A stretch of 64,000 nucleotides of DNA from Verrucomicrobiales bacterium (GTDB lineage Bacteria; Verrucomicrobiota; Verrucomicrobiia; Limisphaerales; UBA11320). This document shows, piece after piece, positions 9,150 to 17,818 of the stretch. A program made the translations under genes and the position numbers. Under the pieces are notes generated by a model, which made no database searches, had not been told where the DNA came from, and saw only the letters and a program-made list of their open reading frames with translations. The first letter of the stretch is position 1, and each line of letters starts with the position of its first letter. The DNA is taken from assembly GCA_016793885.1 (NCBI GenBank), contig JAEUHE010000183.1, positions 1 to 64,000 of the forward strand, written 5' to 3'.

Positions 9150-9653
9150 ATGAACCCGATTACCCTTCAAGGCCTCGCCACCGGCTTCATCGCCACTAGC
9201 ATCGCGATGGGCCTTCCCTCCCTAGCCACGCTGCTGCTCTATGCGGGCCATCAGATCCGGAATCGCCTGACCGCCCCAACGGCCGAACCCAACTTCGGCG
9301 ACAACCCAGATGCGATTCTGCTGATGCTCAAAGGGATGACCCAAGCCATTGGCCTGCTGGGGCGAGCCGCAGGAGCGTTAGGACAAATGGCCATGAACCT
9401 CCTGGCCGGGGTCTCAGTGGTTGCGTTCGTGCTCGCAGTCGCCCTCTGGTTTACCGGACGTGGCCTGCAAGCCGAGGCCAACTGGGCGCGCATCAGCGGC
9501 TTCATCCTACTCTTACTTGCCCTACTCCCGTCGCTCCTGCTCGCTCTGTCGTTCCATTCCATCGGCCGGCTGCTCATGATCACCCTGATCGTCCTCTGCG
9601 CCCTGGGAATGCACGCGCTTTGGATGGGCTACACGCCCCAGCCCCAGGGATAG
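9150..9653 (+). CDS. Small integral membrane protein, four predicted TM segments
   Basis: Function not recognised. Reading from ATG 9150 gives 167 residues with four hydrophobic segments: GLATGFIATSIAMGLPSLAT, LLAGVSVVAFVLAVALWF, ISGFILLLLALLPSLLLAL and LLMITLIVLCALGMHALW. A polar loop after the first segment contains PTAEPNFGDNPD. A GTG at 9090 would add 20 polar residues before the first membrane segment and is less likely. It lies divergent from the sigma-factor gene (about 200 bp between starts), so the two could share a regulatory region. Inner-membrane location is inferred from hydropathy only. Confidence 0.6.
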   Translation: MNPITLQGLATGFIATSIAMGLPSLATLLLYAGHQIRNRLTAPTAEPNFGDNPDAILLMLKGMTQAIGLLGRAAGALGQMAMNLLAGVSVVAFVLAVALWFTGRGLQAEANWARISGFILLLLALLPSLLLALSFHSIGRLLMITLIVLCALGMHALWMGYTPQPQG

Positions 9654-9683
9654 TTCATTGTCCATTGCACCAAGTCCGAAACC

Positions 9684-10976
9684 TCACGCCTCAGCCACGA
9701 GGGTGCGACCCTGGGCGTCTCGATGAAGCCGGGTCAAGAATCGGCACTCTTCATCCAAATCGATGCCGTGATCCGCTTTCAAGCGCTCGGTTACCGCTTC
9801 GCGCCAGGCAGACGGAAACAACGACGCTCCGTGAATGGCACCCACGATAGCACCGACTAGCTGGGCGTAGGAGTCGGTGTCGTGTCCCCATTCCATGGAA
9901 AGTTGAAGCGCTGCCAGAGGATCGTAGTCCGCCAACTCCAGACACGCGAACGCCACCACAAACGGGACCTGGGCCTCCCACTTCGTGGTCTGGGCGAATT
10001 CGTGATCGAGCGAGACGAACAATCGGGCGGGCTGACCCTCAGCCGATTTCACCATCGACGCCGCCAGGTTCAGCCATCGGTTGACCGCTCGCTCGGACCA
10101 TCGGATCTTCTGAAACCGAAGCGGGTCGGTCTCGCGCATGGACTTCACCAGGGCCTGATAGGGAGCCGATTGAGCGCCGGGTTCATAAGAAACCGTAAGC
10201 GCGTGTGCCAGGCCCGCCACCAAAGCCGCGTTTAAATCCTTCCCGATGCCATTGTCGAAAAATCCCAACGTATACGCCGCCCGATAGGCCGCCGTCGGCT
10301 GCCCAGCATACAACACCGCCAACGGCAAGAGAGTCATCTGACCACAGCACGTGGCCAACCCTTGCCACATTCGCTCCGGTGGCAGCGCCTGCAGCAGATC
10401 TCGTTCTCCCAAAACCCATCTCGCGCCCAGCTGCCACTCCTCCAGCCAGTCTTTGGCCAGCTCCGCGTAACCGGCCCGGCCCACGACCGCCGCAGAACTG
10501 GGCCACGTCAGAAAGGCTTGCGCTAGATCCTTCACCGTGAACGGCCATCGCTTTTCACGATCAACCTGATGCAGCCCATGAAGCAGCACCAACTTGTGGC
10601 GGGAGTCGTCGGTGATCGTTCCGGGCAAGGAGTTGGGGTTCCATTGTCCATAGGACTCCGTCCCCGGACGCAGATCCCGATAGGATCGTAGCCGTAACCG
10701 AGCTGCGGCAGCCGCCCGCCCATCCGCATCCAACGTTTCACCATTCCGCCAGACCTTGGGGGGATCCGTCAGACCCTGAACCCGCTCACGAGCCTGGAAC
10801 TCAATAGGCCCGCCCAATGCGTCACCAATGACCGTTCCAAAAACCAGGCCTCGAATACGATCCCCCAAATCTACCGGCGGACGCGCATCGGCTCCGACAC
10901 CGAGCCGAGGAAGGGCACCCCACGCCAGACTCGCAGCGCCTAGAGTCAGAAATTTGCGCCGATGGATTCCTCTCAT
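9684..10976 (-). CDS. Exported ADP-ribosylglycohydrolase family protein
   Basis: A 430-residue protein. The N-terminus has a twin-arginine-like signal (RRKF at 6-9, then TLGAASLAWGALP). Family signatures follow: GTVIGDALGGPIEF (47-60), TDDSRH (122-127, first metal-ligand site) and HDTDS followed by GAIVGAIHG (365-383, second metal-ligand site). This is the ARH/DraG all-alpha fold that binds two metal ions and cleaves ADP-ribose linkages. The gene starts inside the stop of the upstream kinase gene (4-nt overlap, 10973-10976), so the two are very probably translationally coupled. A Tat-type leader is unusual for this family, whose known substrates are cytoplasmic; the true substrate may be another N-glycoside. 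Confidence 0.87.
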   Translation of the reverse strand: MRGIHRRKFLTLGAASLAWGALPRLGVGADARPPVDLGDRIRGLVFGTVIGDALGGPIEFQARERVQGLTDPPKVWRNGETLDADGRAAAAARLRLRSYRDLRPGTESYGQWNPNSLPGTITDDSRHKLVLLHGLHQVDREKRWPFTVKDLAQAFLTWPSSAAVVGRAGYAELAKDWLEEWQLGARWVLGERDLLQALPPERMWQGLATCCGQMTLLPLAVLYAGQPTAAYRAAYTLGFFDNGIGKDLNAALVAGLAHALTVSYEPGAQSAPYQALVKSMRETDPLRFQKIRWSERAVNRWLNLAASMVKSAEGQPARLFVSLDHEFAQTTKWEAQVPFVVAFACLELADYDPLAALQLSMEWGHDTDSYAQLVGAIVGAIHGASLFPSAWREAVTERLKADHGIDLDEECRFLTRLHRDAQGRTLVAEA

Positions 10977-12088
10977 AAGTTCCCGGACTGCTGAGCTTCA
11001 ACGAGGCGCAGCAGGCTCTGCTGCGGCTCAAGAACCATCTGCCGAGAGATCCGAAGCAATTCAGACTTCCGATCCAACCCGTATCCCACCGGCAATTGCG
11101 CGTAGCCAATGATGCGCCGCATGATCTCCACGCCCGCCAGTTGGATCATGAGCCTGTCGTCGAATGGGGCAGGAGCGAGATACGCGCGACGCCAGAGATC
11201 ACGCAGATGCGCGGGTTGGCTAGAGAGGAGGAGATGAGCAAGAAAAACACCCACATCGAATTCCGCCGGGCCGTAAAATCCGAATTCAGGATCGATCACC
11301 CGCGGCCCACCGGCAGTGCGAAGCAGGCTGCCAGGATAGAAATCGCCATGCAGCAGGCTGTCGCCATCCGCAAGATAAACTTCCCGCCCCAAACGTGCCA
11401 CCTCGCGCACATAGCCTTGATCGCCCTTCAAGATCCGGCTTTGCGCCGCCAGCCCATCCGTGATCGCATCCAGATCCAAACCATTGTCGACGGCTAGCGG
11501 AATCTCGAAGAGATGAGCATGATTCAAGGCGCGCATCTCGCGATTGGGCAGACGTGAGCCGTTGGAGTTGCGCCTCTCATCACGGTGAAGGCGCGACAGA
11601 AATTCGGCCAAAACCTCGATCTCCCGAGAGGAGATCTGCTGCCCGCGATACATCCCAGTATAGTCGCTGGCGATTCCCAGATCCTCGAGCACGATGACAT
11701 GTGCCACCGGATCAAACGCTATCAGACGCGGCATGAGGCTCGCCAATGGGGGGTGCGCGTCCACGATGCGATAGAACTCCGCCTCGCTGAACGCACGCTC
11801 CCAGGGAGCGGCAAACTGAGGATACTTTTCAACCCAGGGCCGCGCCTGCTTCACAATCAGCGAGCTGTCTGTGGTCTCGACCCTTAGGGTGCAGTTCATA
11901 TTGCCATCCCCGGCCCTGGCGGCTGACCGAACCTTTTGACCCGGACTCAGGATTTTCAGCGACAACAGGTAACCCTCAAGTTCCGATGGCTCCCCGGCAT
12001 CGAGGAAGAATAGGTTCGGGCAGGTTTCCTGCCATCGGGCGCGCGGTGTAAGCTTCATAGAACCAGGTGTCGTGAGACCCTTAATCAT
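10973..12088 (-). CDS. Methylthioribose-kinase-like / APH-fold small-molecule kinase
   Basis: A 371-residue protein. It has an aminoglycoside-phosphotransferase fold with details of 5-methylthioribose kinases: LRVETTDSSLIVKQARPWVE (ATP-binding lysine), a long WERAFSEAEFY helix, the catalytic loop HGDFYPGS (247-254) and the metal-binding IDPEFGFYGPAEFDVG (265-280). MtnK phosphorylates methylthioribose in methionine salvage, but no other mtn gene is present here. Pairing with an ADP-ribosylglycohydrolase by a 4-nt overlap suggests a route in which a ribosyl group is released and then phosphorylated. The mismatch between an exported hydrolase and a cytoplasmic kinase is unresolved. The kinase fold call is firm; the substrate is not. 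Confidence 0.75.
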   Translation of the reverse strand: MIKGLTTPGSMKLTPRARWQETCPNLFFLDAGEPSELEGYLLSLKILSPGQKVRSAARAGDGNMNCTLRVETTDSSLIVKQARPWVEKYPQFAAPWERAFSEAEFYRIVDAHPPLASLMPRLIAFDPVAHVIVLEDLGIASDYTGMYRGQQISSREIEVLAEFLSRLHRDERRNSNGSRLPNREMRALNHAHLFEIPLAVDNGLDLDAITDGLAAQSRILKGDQGYVREVARLGREVYLADGDSLLHGDFYPGSLLRTAGGPRVIDPEFGFYGPAEFDVGVFLAHLLLSSQPAHLRDLWRRAYLAPAPFDDRLMIQLAGVEIMRRIIGYAQLPVGYGLDRKSELLRISRQMVLEPQQSLLRLVEAQQSGNL

Positions 12089-12144
12089 CCCTACCTCCTC
12101 AGCACCCTGTCAAGCGACCGATGGTGGATTGCGATCCCCCTCCT

Positions 12145-12408
12145 TCAGTTGGGGGATCCCGAGGGAATCGGCTTCTCAGCCAACACCGGCCATCCCGGCG
12201 GTTCAAGACCTAAGAACACCGGATCGGGTGGCGCCGACTGATAGGTCGAGTTAAGAAAATCTGCATGGACCGTGATCGATTCTCCTTCCAAGACCGTTCG
12301 ATTGACGAAGTCATCATTGACCGCCGGAGTTCCAAAACCCGTGCTATCCAGGAACCACGCTGCGACGAACACGCCGAGCCGCCACCTCATCCATGAGTTG
12401 TGTGCCAT
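12145..12408 (-). pseudogene. N-terminal remnant of a large exported protein
   Basis: An 87-residue frame with a signal-peptide-like start (MRWRLGVFVAAWFLD) followed by NDDFVNRTVLEGESITV. This N-D-D-F-x-N-R-x-x-L-x-G pattern opens many long verrucomicrobial surface proteins. The frame then stops where hundreds of further residues would be expected. It sits just upstream of the kinase gene and is best read as a truncated relic; a genuine short exported protein cannot be excluded. Confidence 0.4.
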
Positions 12409-12429
12409 AGGATTCAGAGTTCTATTCAA

Positions 12430-12976
12430 TCATGCTCGCAATTCACGCCATGATCCAGCCATTCGTTTACTCTGACGGCGTGTTGAACCCATGCACACGC
12501 TGTCCGTACGCTTCGAATCTCGTGCCAGCGTTTACAAAGCTTAACTACCTTACCGAAGGCCGTTCAGACCAAGCAGGTGTTCAACATGTTACTCGGACTC
12601 GGCTTTGCCAATCTTTCAAAGATTCTTAACCACTCCACCAACCGTTCACTTGATCCGCCAGCTCCGCCTAACAGAGTCGCTCGTTCATGCGGGCTAATGA
12701 GACAGTGTACCTTGTTACTGTCCATATGAGATTGCACCCTGCCAGCGACTAACCTATACAGACCGATGCCAGGCCATTCCCGTTTCTAGGTTAAAGTGGG
12801 TGAGATCAGTCGTTCCACCATTAGGGTTGCCGACTCCGTCGGCGGAAAAAAGCTGTAGAGGGCTACAGCAGTCCACGCCACAAGGATCCATGGGACACCC
12901 GAACCTTCGCGGGGAGTTGCCAGAGGCTTCGGACAGGCTAGTTTAAAGCGCGCATATGAACTAGCCATGCCGACTT
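12430..12976. other. Gap without recognisable gene apart from a repeat copy
   Basis: I see no protein-like frame, tRNA or rRNA here. A TTCGAATC string near 12510 looks like a T-loop but the flanking bases do not form a T-stem. The right part carries a partial MITE-like copy from 12792. Confidence 0.6.
12792..12880 (+). repeat. Partial copy of the MITE-like intergenic repeat
   Basis: It begins with TAAAGTGGGTGAGATCA (12792-12808), identical to the reverse complement of the right terminal repeat of the 44294-44496 element. After an unrelated spacer it continues with GACTCCGTCGGCGG and AAAGCTGTAGAGGGCT, as in that element. The opposite terminus is missing. Short open frames across it are repeat-derived. 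Confidence 0.75.
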
Positions 12977-13909
12977 ATGACCACCGTTGAACAGGAATCC
13001 ATTCTCACTCTCGCGCTCCAGGCCGCCTTCGCCGATGGGGCTAAACACGACGCCGAGCGGGCCGAAATCAAACGCATCGCCGAGGGTTTTCCGCACTCCG
13101 AGGTAAATCCGGCGGCGCTTTACCAGCGGGTGCTGCTCAAACAGGTCACGCCGGCGCAAGCCGCGGCCCAGCTCCAATCCCCCGAACTGCGCCAACTCGC
13201 GTACGAAATGGCGGTCTGCGTCTGCGATGCCGACGGCGCCCAGACGGAGGCTGAGAAGTCCTTTCTGACGGGACTGAGGCAAGAACTGAAGCTGGCGGAG
13301 TCAGCAACGGCGCCCGTCACCCACGCGGCCGAAGCGCTCGCTCTCGAACCGCTGGCGGACACGACACAGCCGCTCGGGCTCCCTTCCGCATCCCAGAACG
13401 CGGACGTGGAGAAAATGGTGATGAACTACGCCATTCTCAACGGCGCACTGGAACTGCTGCCCGAATCACTCGCCACCATGGCGATTGTGCCTCTGCAAAT
13501 GAAAATGGTCTATCGCATTGGCAAAAGCTACGGCCATGAGCTGGGCCGCGGCCACATTAAGGAGTTGTTGGCAGCGGCGGGGGTCGGCCTGACTTCTCAA
13601 GTGCTGGAGGGCTATGCGCGGAAGCTCCTGGGGGGATTGTTGGGCAAGGTAGGCGGCGGAATGGTGAAGACGATCGGCAATCAAGCCACCAGCTCGGTGA
13701 TGTCCTTCGCCACAACCTGGGCATTAGGCAAGTTGGCTCAGCAGTATTATTCGGGTGGACGACAACTGTCGGCCATCGAGCTGCGCTCGACCTACGGATC
13801 CCTCGTCGAACAGGCTCGAACGCTTTACTCTCGCTACGCGGGCGATATCCAGCAGAAGTCCCGAGGCGTCAACGTCAGCCAACTGCTGCCCCTCATCCGC
13901 GGGCAGTAA
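12977..13909 (+). CDS. TerB/DUF533-like N-terminus with DUF697-like C-terminus
   Basis: A 310-residue protein. Residues 1-115 form a helical domain with acidic helices (LALQAAFADGAKHDAERAEI and AVCVCDADGAQTEAEKSFLT), the spacing expected of a TerB/tellurite-resistance-like fold. After a linker, residues 160-270 resemble the DUF697/YcjF-type membrane-associated module: IVPLQMKMVYRIGKSYGHEL, then ELLAAAGVGL, a glycine-rich LLGGLLGKVGGGMVKTIG and ATTWALGKLAQQYYSGG. The protein is probably associated with the inner membrane through these amphipathic or hydrophobic helices. Function is unknown; TerB-like domains occur in metal- and stress-response proteins. It is convergent with the GT81 gene, with element 13951-14042 between them. 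Confidence 0.7.
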   Translation: MTTVEQESILTLALQAAFADGAKHDAERAEIKRIAEGFPHSEVNPAALYQRVLLKQVTPAQAAAQLQSPELRQLAYEMAVCVCDADGAQTEAEKSFLTGLRQELKLAESATAPVTHAAEALALEPLADTTQPLGLPSASQNADVEKMVMNYAILNGALELLPESLATMAIVPLQMKMVYRIGKSYGHELGRGHIKELLAAAGVGLTSQVLEGYARKLLGGLLGKVGGGMVKTIGNQATSSVMSFATTWALGKLAQQYYSGGRQLSAIELRSTYGSLVEQARTLYSRYAGDIQQKSRGVNVSQLLPLIRGQ

Positions 13910-13950
13910 AGCCAACCACCTATCTAGACTCTCCCCATGAACCTTTTCCT

Positions 13951-14042
13951 CTCCGCGTTCTCCGCGCCTCCGCGAGAAAAGATCCTTCCCCTGACTCGGA
14001 AGGGCTGCCGGAATCCCTCGCGGAGGCGCGGAGAACGCGGAG
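13951..14042. repeat. Heptamer-triplet inverted repeat A (26-bp perfect arms, 40-nt loop)
   Basis: The left arm 13951-13976 reads CTCCGCG-TT-CTCCGCG-C-CTCCGCG-AG. The right arm 14017-14042 is its exact reverse complement. It lies between convergent genes. The arm is three identical heptamers at 8-9-nt spacing, an architecture shared with three other inverted repeats in the window. It may serve as a bidirectional terminator, a structured RNA or a mobile element. The rest of 13910-14197 contains no convincing gene. Confidence 0.92.
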
Positions 14043-14197
14043 GAGCACTAAATGAGTGAGAACCGAAGGATCGTGCAAATCAGCCCGATCATAGCCAGCT
14101 CCCCTCCATGAACCAAGCCTCGTCACCTCGGCTCCTACACTTCGGACTGTAGGGAACGCTCGTCCCGCTATAGCCTCGGCGACGGCGGTGGCTTCTG

Positions 14198-15415
14198 CTA
14201 GAGTGAGTTCCCATTGTCGAGCTGGACTGCTTCTCGCATCTGTTCGAGGAAGTTTGGTAGAGCAGATTGAACGCGATTCCAATTCGGGATGGGCGGAGTT
14301 CCGAGCGGATCTTCCATAAATGCCTTGGCCGCAGCTCGAATACTGCGCACGAAGGTGTTAACCGCTACCTCCTCTTCGTGACGATCGTAAGAAAGACCGT
14401 TGATCAGGGCGTCCGCGTTGTAATGCCGCAAGGTATCCTCGGCTCTCCGGATGTAGGCGCTGTAGAGCGTGTCGAAGAGTCCGGCGTCGAGTTTGATTCC
14501 TTCTGCCGCCATCACCCGAAAGATTGTCTTGGCAATGTCGGTTGCCATCCGATTGAGACCCTTGTCCACATCGCGAGCCGAGAGCTCCTGGTGCTTGTGG
14601 TCATATCGATCCGAAAGCCCCGACTGGCAAATTGCCCGGGGTGCAGAGTTGCGATAAACCTCCGCCAGCATCCCTACCTCCAGACCCCAATCAGAGGGCA
14701 CGCGAACGCGCCGCACCAAGTCAAGGTCCAGGCAAATTTCACCCGAAAGGGGATAACGGAAGGTGTCCAAATAGATCAGCAAGGGTTGTGAACCCAGGAT
14801 GCTCTCCAACGAACGAATGAGCGGCGTAAACATCAACCGCATGACTCTCCCGTGCAGCCGAGTGCTATAGCGCGCCGTGTAGCCCTTGCAAAAATCGAGT
14901 CCCAGGTTCGGATGGGCGACCGGGTAGCACAGCCTGGCCAGCATTTCTCTCGAGTACGTCAGAATATCGCAATCGTGTGACGCAACGATGGTGGCCCTCT
15001 CTGCGGCCAGGACATATCCAAAACAGGTCCACACGTTACGCCCCTTGCCGGGGAGCCCCAACTCGAGGTCAGCATCCGCGAGTTGAGCCTGAAGCCGTTG
15101 CATCCGCGGCCCATCATTCCACAACAAGACGGGCTTCTGAGGCAGGGATGAGAAGAGCTTCTGAGCGCGCTTCCAGTCCCGCGAGCTAGCTCCATCGATA
15201 CCAACGACAATTTGGCTGAGATACTTCACTTGCTTCAGCTCCTTCAAGATGAGCCGGAGCGCAGTCGTCCCGAGTTCCCGAACATGGCATGGAAGCACCA
15301 GCGCAATGGGCGTTTCCTCCGCAAACTTCGCCAACTCACCCTCCATTCGCGTGAGGTTGGTAGGGCCGAGACGATGCAAGGTGGCGATGGCGCCGGTTTG
15401 AAAAAAGTCAGACAT
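14198..15415 (-). CDS. gpgS: Glucosyl-3-phosphoglycerate synthase-like glycosyltransferase (GT81)
   Basis: A 405-residue protein. The N-terminus (DFFQTGAIATLHRLG) matches the start typical of this family. A GT-A core follows: IALVLPCHVRELGTTALR, VVGIDGASSRDWKRA, LPGKGRNVWTCFGYVLA (121-137) and the D-x-D-type metal site SHDCDI (146-151). Acceptor-side motifs are LCYPVAHPNLGLDFCKGY, YPLSGE, PSDWGLEVGMLAEVYR and SDRYDHKHQELS. GpgS joins UDP- or GDP-glucose to 3-phosphoglycerate, the first step to the compatible solute glucosylglycerate and its mannosylated derivative. It is the last gene of a minus-strand run after MscS (21-nt gap), which fits osmoadaptation. A HAD phosphatase and a GT4 enzyme that could complete the pathway lie on the opposite strand 2-4 kb away. 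No signal peptide, so cytoplasmic. Confidence 0.8.
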   Translation of the reverse strand: MSDFFQTGAIATLHRLGPTNLTRMEGELAKFAEETPIALVLPCHVRELGTTALRLILKELKQVKYLSQIVVGIDGASSRDWKRAQKLFSSLPQKPVLLWNDGPRMQRLQAQLADADLELGLPGKGRNVWTCFGYVLAAERATIVASHDCDILTYSREMLARLCYPVAHPNLGLDFCKGYTARYSTRLHGRVMRLMFTPLIRSLESILGSQPLLIYLDTFRYPLSGEICLDLDLVRRVRVPSDWGLEVGMLAEVYRNSAPRAICQSGLSDRYDHKHQELSARDVDKGLNRMATDIAKTIFRVMAAEGIKLDAGLFDTLYSAYIRRAEDTLRHYNADALINGLSYDRHEEEVAVNTFVRSIRAAAKAFMEDPLGTPPIPNWNRVQSALPNFLEQMREAVQLDNGNSL

Positions 15416-15436
15416 AAAATCGATGGGGCTGCACGC

Positions 15437-16696
15437 TCAGGAAGCACTCTGCTGGGGCTTCTGCTCCTGTTTAAGGTGAAGTGTTTGGGTGGGAAAGGCG
15501 AACTCGATTCCGGCTTGATCGAAGCGTTCCTTGAGCCGCAAGTTCATCTGCTGAAGTCCGGCCAGGTAAGCTTTGTAGTCCGTATTACCCCACCAGTGCA
15601 CCACGAGGATGTTGAGGGAAGAGCTCTCGAATCGGTTAAAACTAACAATTAAATCGGAGGTGTTTTCATGCTGCCGATAAACTTCCTCAATGATCCTGAC
15701 CGCTGCATCGACGCCCTGGGTTGAAGTGTCATAAGTGATCCCGATGTTCATCACGGTTTTGATGTTGGGTCGGGCGGTGATGTTGACAATCGTCGCATTG
15801 CCCATCGTTTTGTTGGGGACGGTAACCAGATGACCGTCGAGGTTCCTCACTCGAGTGCTTCGGAACCCGATCGTCTCGACCGTGCCGTCGACTGCATCCA
15901 GCTGAATTCGGTCTCCCACTTTGAAAGGCTTGTCCACCAAAACAGCCACAGCACCGAACAGGTTGGCCAGGGTATCCTGGGCCGCAAGACCTACAGCCAG
16001 CCCTCCAATGGATAGAGAAGCTATCAAACCGGTGACGTCAAAACCCAAGTTTTGAGAGGTCACCAGCGCCACGACGATGATAATGAAGAGTTTCAAACTC
16101 TTGCCAATCAGCGGCAAGAGTTGCTTGCCGAACTGCTCATTCTCGGGCGTCGTCGTCCGTTGGTACCACAAGCCCACCACCAGATCCATCGCCTTCAGGA
16201 GAACGTAGGTGATGGAAACCGCCACAATGATCTTGGAGGACTTAGAAAACACCTCCGCAAGCACATCGGGCCAGGAGTAGACCCGCATCCCGATGTGCAG
16301 CAGGATCACGAAGGATATGATCTTGACCGGCCCACGGAGCAACTGGACTAGCAGGTCATCCAGTTTCGTCGAGGTGCCCTCTGCCCATCGTCTGACTCGT
16401 CCCGCAATGAACAGGTCCAGCACCTTGGACACGTAAAAAGCCAGGAAGATGTAGATGAGCGAAGCCATGTATTGCCACAGCGGGATCCCCGCGACCGGCG
16501 CCTGATGGAGCCACTCGATCCGATCGAGCCCAAAGGTTAACCAAATCTGCGGGCTTGCGGCCGACGTGGTGGGCAACGATGGAGGTGAAACGGGAACTCC
16601 GTTAGACTGGGCGTCCACGGCGATCACGCCGCTCAGAGCCGAGATCACCATCACGAGACAACACATGCAAAGGCTACTGATTCGACCGGTGATCAT
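15437..16696 (-). CDS. MscS-family mechanosensitive channel with signal peptide
   Basis: Reading from ATG 16696 gives 419 residues. This start overlaps the stop of the upstream gene in an ATGA and has GGGAGGAGG about 10 nt ahead, so it is preferred over an in-frame start 57 nt upstream. A signal-peptide-like stretch (CMCCLVMVISALSGVIAVDA) is followed by three membrane segments and the pore-lining MscS helix, GLIASLSIGGLAVGLAAQDTL (split by one residue for length). The beta domain follows (KPFKVGDRIQLD, GTVETIGFRSTRVRNLDG, VPNKTM), then an alpha/beta C-terminus. Such channels open on hypo-osmotic shock to release solutes. Its place in an operon with a compatible-solute synthase gives matched synthesis and release functions. 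Confidence 0.92.
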   Translation of the reverse strand: MITGRISSLCMCCLVMVISALSGVIAVDAQSNGVPVSPPSLPTTSAASPQIWLTFGLDRIEWLHQAPVAGIPLWQYMASLIYIFLAFYVSKVLDLFIAGRVRRWAEGTSTKLDDLLVQLLRGPVKIISFVILLHIGMRVYSWPDVLAEVFSKSSKIIVAVSITYVLLKAMDLVVGLWYQRTTTPENEQFGKQLLPLIGKSLKLFIIIVVALVTSQNLGFDVTGLIASLSIGGLAVGLAAQDTLANLFGAVAVLVDKPFKVGDRIQLDAVDGTVETIGFRSTRVRNLDGHLVTVPNKTMGNATIVNITARPNIKTVMNIGITYDTSTQGVDAAVRIIEEVYRQHENTSDLIVSFNRFESSSLNILVVHWWGNTDYKAYLAGLQQMNLRLKERFDQAGIEFAFPTQTLHLKQEQKPQQSAS

Positions 16697-17193
16697 CTCC
16701 GTCGTGCCTCCTCCCCGTTCGGTAGACTGGCGCGCCTTCGAGCCGACTTCCACTCCTCGGACTCGGAAGCACCAGTCGCATCTCTCGTGGAGGCTCGTGA
16801 TCGGAGGTCAGCGGAGGACGTTGATGAATCCAGCATGAGGGTTACCCCAATGTGGGCCACCGCCATCAAGGTTCCGACGGTAATTACAACCATCACAGTC
16901 GCCAGGATCGCCAGGTTTCGAGTCCCGGCGACCGGGTCGCCTGCCGGCAGCCAGTTCATGACGGCTTGCGATATCATGACGAACGCCGTGGCGGAAAGAG
17001 TCAACATGGCCCAGCCACGCTGGGGCTTCCCCCAAAAGCCGAGTAGTGCCCATAGCACACTGAAACCGCCGCCCAGCAAGCCCACAATCCCACTGAGGCG
17101 GCTCAAATCGGGAACCGTCTGAAGTGCTAGGAATCCCAGCAAAATCGAAAGTAGGCCGTGAGAAAGAAGCACCGAAGGAACAAGTTTTTTCAT
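16693..17193 (-). CDS. Small integral membrane protein upstream of MscS
   Basis: Function not recognised. ATG 17193 gives 166 residues beginning MKKLVPSVLLSHGLLSILLG. An earlier in-frame start would add 38 residues rich in arginine and is less likely. Four hydrophobic segments follow: SVLLSHGLLSILLGFLAL, IVGLLGGGFSVLWALLGFW, MLTLSATAFVMISQAVMNW and LAILATVMVVITVGTLMAVA. A polar, arginine-rich tail (SSADLRSRASTRDATGASES) follows. Its TGA shares an A with the MscS start (ATGA), implying translational coupling. It may modulate the channel or simply share its regulation. Confidence 0.6.
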   Translation of the reverse strand: MKKLVPSVLLSHGLLSILLGFLALQTVPDLSRLSGIVGLLGGGFSVLWALLGFWGKPQRGWAMLTLSATAFVMISQAVMNWLPAGDPVAGTRNLAILATVMVVITVGTLMAVAHIGVTLMLDSSTSSADLRSRASTRDATGASESEEWKSARRRASLPNGEEARRR

Positions 17194-17307
17194 GGACCAA
17201 TCAGGGTTGTTGATCGCACGGATGCAAAGCACCACCGGCTCGTAGCGCCACCAGGCATCGACCCGCGCCCGCCGACGCTGCGACATGATGCGCCGCATCC
17301 TCGCCAA

Positions 17308-17818
17308 TCAAGTCAGTGTAGAGAGTGGCGGCCCGACCACTCCGATTGCCTTCAGAATCTAGCGACTCCGAACCCTTAGGCCGCCCGATGCCCAGCGGAC
17401 ATCAACCGGCTCCGGACGAACGAACCACTCGGTTCAATGGATGAGGAAAACCAAATCTCTCAGGGAGGCATCGATGGGGAGCAGCTTCCCCTGAATGAAT
17501 ACCGGCTCGGCTGCGGAGAGGATCGTGAGATCCGAAAGCCCAACAAAGCCGAACAAAAGGTCAAACAATTCCAATGAGGAGACATGGCCACAGTTTACCC
17601 GACGTTATGGAATGGCGGCCCGACCATTCATGTAGCCTCCAGGATCATTAGACCCTGAACCCTTTGTGAAGCTGCGACGGACACTGAAGCTTCAATGTTC
17701 ACAATAGACAGTCTGCCACCCGTCGCTGTCAAGTGTCACATTCCAGTCTCCCACCACGAAACACAGCGCATCGAGAAATCTCTTCGCTCCCTGTTGGTCC
17801 CGCGCTTACAGTGTCCCC
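17308..17818. other. Gap with no convincing gene; possible short minus-strand frame
   Basis: This separates the divergent osmotic operon and the GT4 gene, so promoters for both are expected here but no clear -35/-10 pair stands out. One minus-strand frame, 17434-17586, reads as a protein-like 50-residue peptide (SLELFDLLFGFVGLSDLTIL, then KLLPIDASLRDLVFLIH) but lacks an ATG. It may be a relic. A GACCCTGAACCCTT string near 17650 resembles part of the repeat at 8240. Confidence 0.45.

Noticed and set aside
12490-12540. Possible tRNA (TTCGAATC string)
   Set aside because: Flanking bases do not pair as a T-stem and no acceptor or anticodon arm can be drawn.
12786-12968. Short minus-strand frame of 60 residues
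   Set aside because: Encoded across the partial MITE-like copy; typical repeat-derived frame.
16697-16753. Longer N-terminus for the MscS protein
   Set aside because: The ATGA overlap, a good ribosome-binding site and the signal-peptide position favour 16696.
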